Below, piece by piece: positions 53,579 to 55,893 of a stretch of DNA of 55,893 nt. This DNA comes from Sebaldella sp. (GTDB lineage Bacteria > Fusobacteriota > Fusobacteriia > Fusobacteriales > Leptotrichiaceae). The notes beneath the pieces were generated by a model. The model saw only the letters and a list, made by a program, of their open reading frames with translations, was not told where the DNA came from and did no database searches. Each line of letters begins with the position of its first letter. Position 1 is the first letter of the stretch. Made by a program: the position numbers and the translations under genes. Where the stretch lies: positions 12,420 to 68,312 of the forward strand of contig JAGOZX010000004.1 in the NCBI GenBank assembly GCA_018058425.1, given 5' to 3'.

Positions 53579-53785
53579 AAATATCTTCAACTGCATTTTA
53601 ATATTATCCATTTCTATGATACTTATATGATTCTCTTTTCGCTGTCAAATTTTTCCGCCTCTAATATTTATAATATCATCTCTTTTGAAAATCTAACTCT
53701 ATTGAGTTAACATCAAACTAAGTCCAATAATTTCAGTGTTTCCCTTGGTGAAAATCGTATATCTTTAAAATATAAAACCATCCAA

Positions 53786-53814
53786 TTGACACAGTGTCAA
53801 AATTTTGATACTAT
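53786..53814 (+). promoter_or_regulatory. promoter with palindrome over -35, DUF2339-like gene
   Basis: TTGACA at 53786-53791, 17 bases, TACTAT at 53809-53814. The -35 is one arm of the perfect odd palindrome TTGACACAGTGTCAA (53786-53800). A second palindrome TCAAAATTTTGA overlaps its right end. About 46 bp before the TTG start. Confidence 0.75.
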
Positions 53815-53860
53815 TAAGTTGAAAAGTAGAAAAAATTTATTTGATTAGAAGGAGTGAAAT

Positions 53861-55893
53861 TTGAAAGAAGAGATTTTGGAAGCAATTAAACAACAAGATA
53901 AAGTAATAGAAGAAATTAAGAATAAAATAACTTATCTTGAAGAAGAAAATACAAAAATCAAAGAAGAATTACTAAAAGAAAATACAAAAAACTATTCAGA
54001 AATAAATATTGAAAAGCTAAAAATAGAGAGTAAAGAAAATTTAAACTCTACTGTAAAAGAAACATCAGACACGAAAAGTAAATCCAAAGAAATTGTAAAA
54101 AAGGAAGAAAGTGAAATAAAGTTAGGACTTTATATCTTCAATTATATAGGAGTTGTATTTATATTTTTAGGATTTATATCATTGGCTTTCTTAACTGGAA
54201 AATATATGAATAACTCCATGAAATCATTCACTTTATACCTTTTTTCTTTTATATTTTTAGGGGCGGGATACTTTTATTTCAAAAGAAATAAAGTGATTTT
54301 CTCCAGAGGGCTTTTGGGCTGTGGTATAGGATTATTATATATTTCAACTTATGTTGCACACTTTGTATTACTGGTTTTTAATAAAGAAACTGCTATTACA
54401 GTAAGTATATTCGTCACTATATTATCCATCATTTTAACCATGTATTATAAGAGTGTATCTATTGCAATTTTATCACAAATTGGGGGTTATTTACCTGTTT
54501 TTGCATTTCTATACTCAGAAAGTTTTTCAAATAAAGCTCTTATTATATCACAAGTATATGTATTATTATTAAATATTCTTATGTATATAATATATAATAA
54601 ATACCAGTGGAAATTATTAAAGATTGTTAGTTTCTCACTTATGAGTTTATGGATTTTAACTTTTTCATTTAATAAAAACGAACTTATTTACATTAATTAT
54701 TTATATAGTTTAGTCTACTTTGTCATATATTTTCTACCAATAAAATTTGAAAAAAATAAAAAAGAAGATGAAATCAATCAATGCATTAAAATAATCTCAA
54801 TAATAGTTTTATCTCTTACATCTTTATCTTTTTTAAAATTTGAAAAAAATGTATCAAATATTGTGATTTTAATTTCTCAAATAGCTTTATATAACGGGCT
54901 AAACATATACTTTATAAAAAATAAAGAAGAAAATTCAATAATTAATATTCTTTTAGAAGCATTTTCAAATATATGGTTGGTCGCTTTAGGTATAATCTTT
55001 TTACCATTTGTATATATGGAAAAATATGAATATGCTCTTATATTTACAAATATACTAGTCATCATAAATGTTATTTTTTACATTAAAAGATTGATAAATA
55101 GATATATTTTAATATCTACAGTTTATATTTGTTACTTTTATGTCATATATTTTGTAATATCGCTATTTTCTCTTGTAGGTATTGATAATTTTGAAATGAA
55201 ATATAAAGTAATATTTCTAATACTAAATTTAATAACATTTTTTCTTATGAAGAAGTCGAAAATTGATTTTAAATACTTTGGGAAAATATTTATTATACTT
55301 TTATATTTCCATATAGAATACTTCTTATTATCATTTGTTTCTTTTAGTATTGATAGATTAGATATAAATATTATAGGGAGCTTTGAGAAGGTTTGGTTAA
55401 ATATAATAATTATGAGTATTTTTACTTATATAACTTTATTTATTAAGGAATTTAAGAAATATAAGCTTCCATTTGTTTCTTTTTCAATTATATTAGTAAT
55501 AACTTTAATTTATAATTTACTAATGCCTGTACCAAAAACTGGAAATTATGAAATTAGATTTATTCTAATCTTAGTAGCAAACTTACTTTCTAATGCTTTA
55601 TCGATATATGGTATAGTTAAGTTTGTATCTGACAAGAGGACAAAGGAACAAATCATTATATTTATGATATCTGGAGCATTGTTACTAAATGGAACTATAA
55701 TTGCTTATAATAATATTGATTTTTCATATTTAAATATATTACTTGATGTTATTTATGGTCTCTTATCGTTATGTCTTATAATAATTGGATTTAAAAGGGA
55801 TTTTGGACTTGTAAGGAAGGTTGGCTTATTCATGTTAATAGTTACTACATTTAAGCTAATGATATTAGATATTCCAACAACTACATTATTATC
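53861..55893 (+). CDS. DUF2339-like multi-pass membrane protein, 3' end missing
   Basis: I translated 677 codons with no stop to the window edge. The start is TTG at 53861, with AAGGAG 6 bases before; the first in-frame ATG lies about 340 bp inside. Residues 1-85 are a charged coiled coil (IEEIKNKITYLEEENTKIKE). Many hydrophobic helices follow from about residue 88 (LGLYIFNYIGVVFIFLGF), with GLLGCGIGLLYISTYVAH, LSQIGGYLPVF and, near the end, GFKRDFGLVRKVGLFMLIVT. This layout is that of DUF2339 proteins (about 20 helices). Function unknown; an envelope role is assumed. An opposing short frame at 54877 is spurious. Confidence 0.82.
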   Translation, partial: MKEEILEAIKQQDKVIEEIKNKITYLEEENTKIKEELLKENTKNYSEINIEKLKIESKENLNSTVKETSDTKSKSKEIVKKEESEIKLGLYIFNYIGVVFIFLGFISLAFLTGKYMNNSMKSFTLYLFSFIFLGAGYFYFKRNKVIFSRGLLGCGIGLLYISTYVAHFVLLVFNKETAITVSIFVTILSIILTMYYKSVSIAILSQIGGYLPVFAFLYSESFSNKALIISQVYVLLLNILMYIIYNKYQWKLLKIVSFSLMSLWILTFSFNKNELIYINYLYSLVYFVIYFLPIKFEKNKKEDEINQCIKIISIIVLSLTSLSFLKFEKNVSNIVILISQIALYNGLNIYFIKNKEENSIINILLEAFSNIWLVALGIIFLPFVYMEKYEYALIFTNILVIINVIFYIKRLINRYILISTVYICYFYVIYFVISLFSLVGIDNFEMKYKVIFLILNLITFFLMKKSKIDFKYFGKIFIILLYFHIEYFLLSFVSFSIDRLDINIIGSFEKVWLNIIIMSIFTYITLFIKEFKKYKLPFVSFSIILVITLIYNLLMPVPKTGNYEIRFILILVANLLSNALSIYGIVKFVSDKRTKEQIIIFMISGALLLNGTIIAYNNIDFSYLNILLDVIYGLLSLCLIIIGFKRDFGLVRKVGLFMLIVTTFKLMILDIPTTTLL

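Larger units (their letters stand above)
53047..53860. other. 814-bp gene-free region holding the CRISPR array
   Basis: It contains the array (53176-53472), its likely leader with a minus-strand promoter (53550-53578) and the promoter of the DUF2339-like gene (53786-53814). The interval 53600-53780 has an IR AACTC-TATT-GAGTT and no open frame. No cas gene is present. Confidence 0.6.

Noticed and set aside
53620..53648. Second minus-strand promoter in the CRISPR leader (TTGACA at 53648-53643)
   Set aside because: No -10 of good quality at 16-18 bases; the promoter at 53550-53578 is stronger and closer to the array.

Overview
The window is about 56 kb of very AT-rich DNA (roughly 30% GC by eye) from an anaerobic, low-GC bacterium. 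Strong AGGAGG ribosome sites, TTGACA-N17-TATAAT promoters, small secreted proteins and lipoproteins, an anaerobic selenium/molybdenum purine cluster, a 2-hydroxyacyl-CoA dehydratase-type activase fusion and a type I-B-like CRISPR repeat best suggest Fusobacteriota (Fusobacterium, Cetobacterium or a relative). A Clostridium-like host cannot be excluded. No rRNA or tRNA gene was found to settle it.

Layout. 1-400: edge of a possible holin-like toxin gene and a short dispersed repeat. 400-4200: a VOC protein and an alpha/beta hydrolase, divergent from a WYL-type regulator with a perfect 12-bp inverted repeat in its leader, then an exported DUF1254/DUF1214 protein. 4293-8519: a 1408-residue activase/dehydratase fusion. 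8890-11472: thrB and serA. 12123-19704: household and envelope genes (NlpC/P60, TetR, PHP phosphatase, RibD-like reductase, tRNA methyltransferase, cation exporter, lipoprotein, TtcA-like thiolase, small peptidoglycan-binding protein).

19806-50002 is the core: about 30 kb, all on the minus strand, devoted to selenium- and molybdenum-dependent purine breakdown. It is transcribed right to left as selD; ygeX-ygeY-ygeW-yqeA; three NCS2 nucleobase transporters and guaD; ygfK-ssnA-xdhD-ridA; and moaA-hydA-yqeC-mocA-mogA-moeA-like-MOSC-moaC-DUF3343-yqeB-xdhC. The content matches the E. coli yge/ygf region and the cluster reported for anaerobic uric-acid use by gut bacteria. The transporters bring in purines; GuaD removes the amino group of guanine; XdhD with YgfK carries out redox chemistry on the purine ring; HydA and SsnA open rings. 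YgeW, YgeY, YgeX and YqeA turn the ureido fragments into pyruvate, ammonia and ATP, and RidA clears the reactive enamine. SelD and the yqe, moa and xdhC genes make the selenium-loaded molybdenum cofactor.

50284-55893: a lipoprotein, a metallo-beta-lactamase-fold hydrolase, a frameshifted formylglycine-generating-enzyme-like gene, a small CRISPR array without cas genes, and the start of a large DUF2339-like membrane protein that runs off the right edge.

The most unexpected signal is regulatory. Several promoters (activase fusion, a lipoprotein, the CRISPR leader, the DUF2339 gene and, more weakly, tetR) carry a palindrome of the form TTGAC-N5/7-GTCAA laid over the -35 box. One CRISPR spacer also resembles a chromosomal hairpin about 1.1 kb away.
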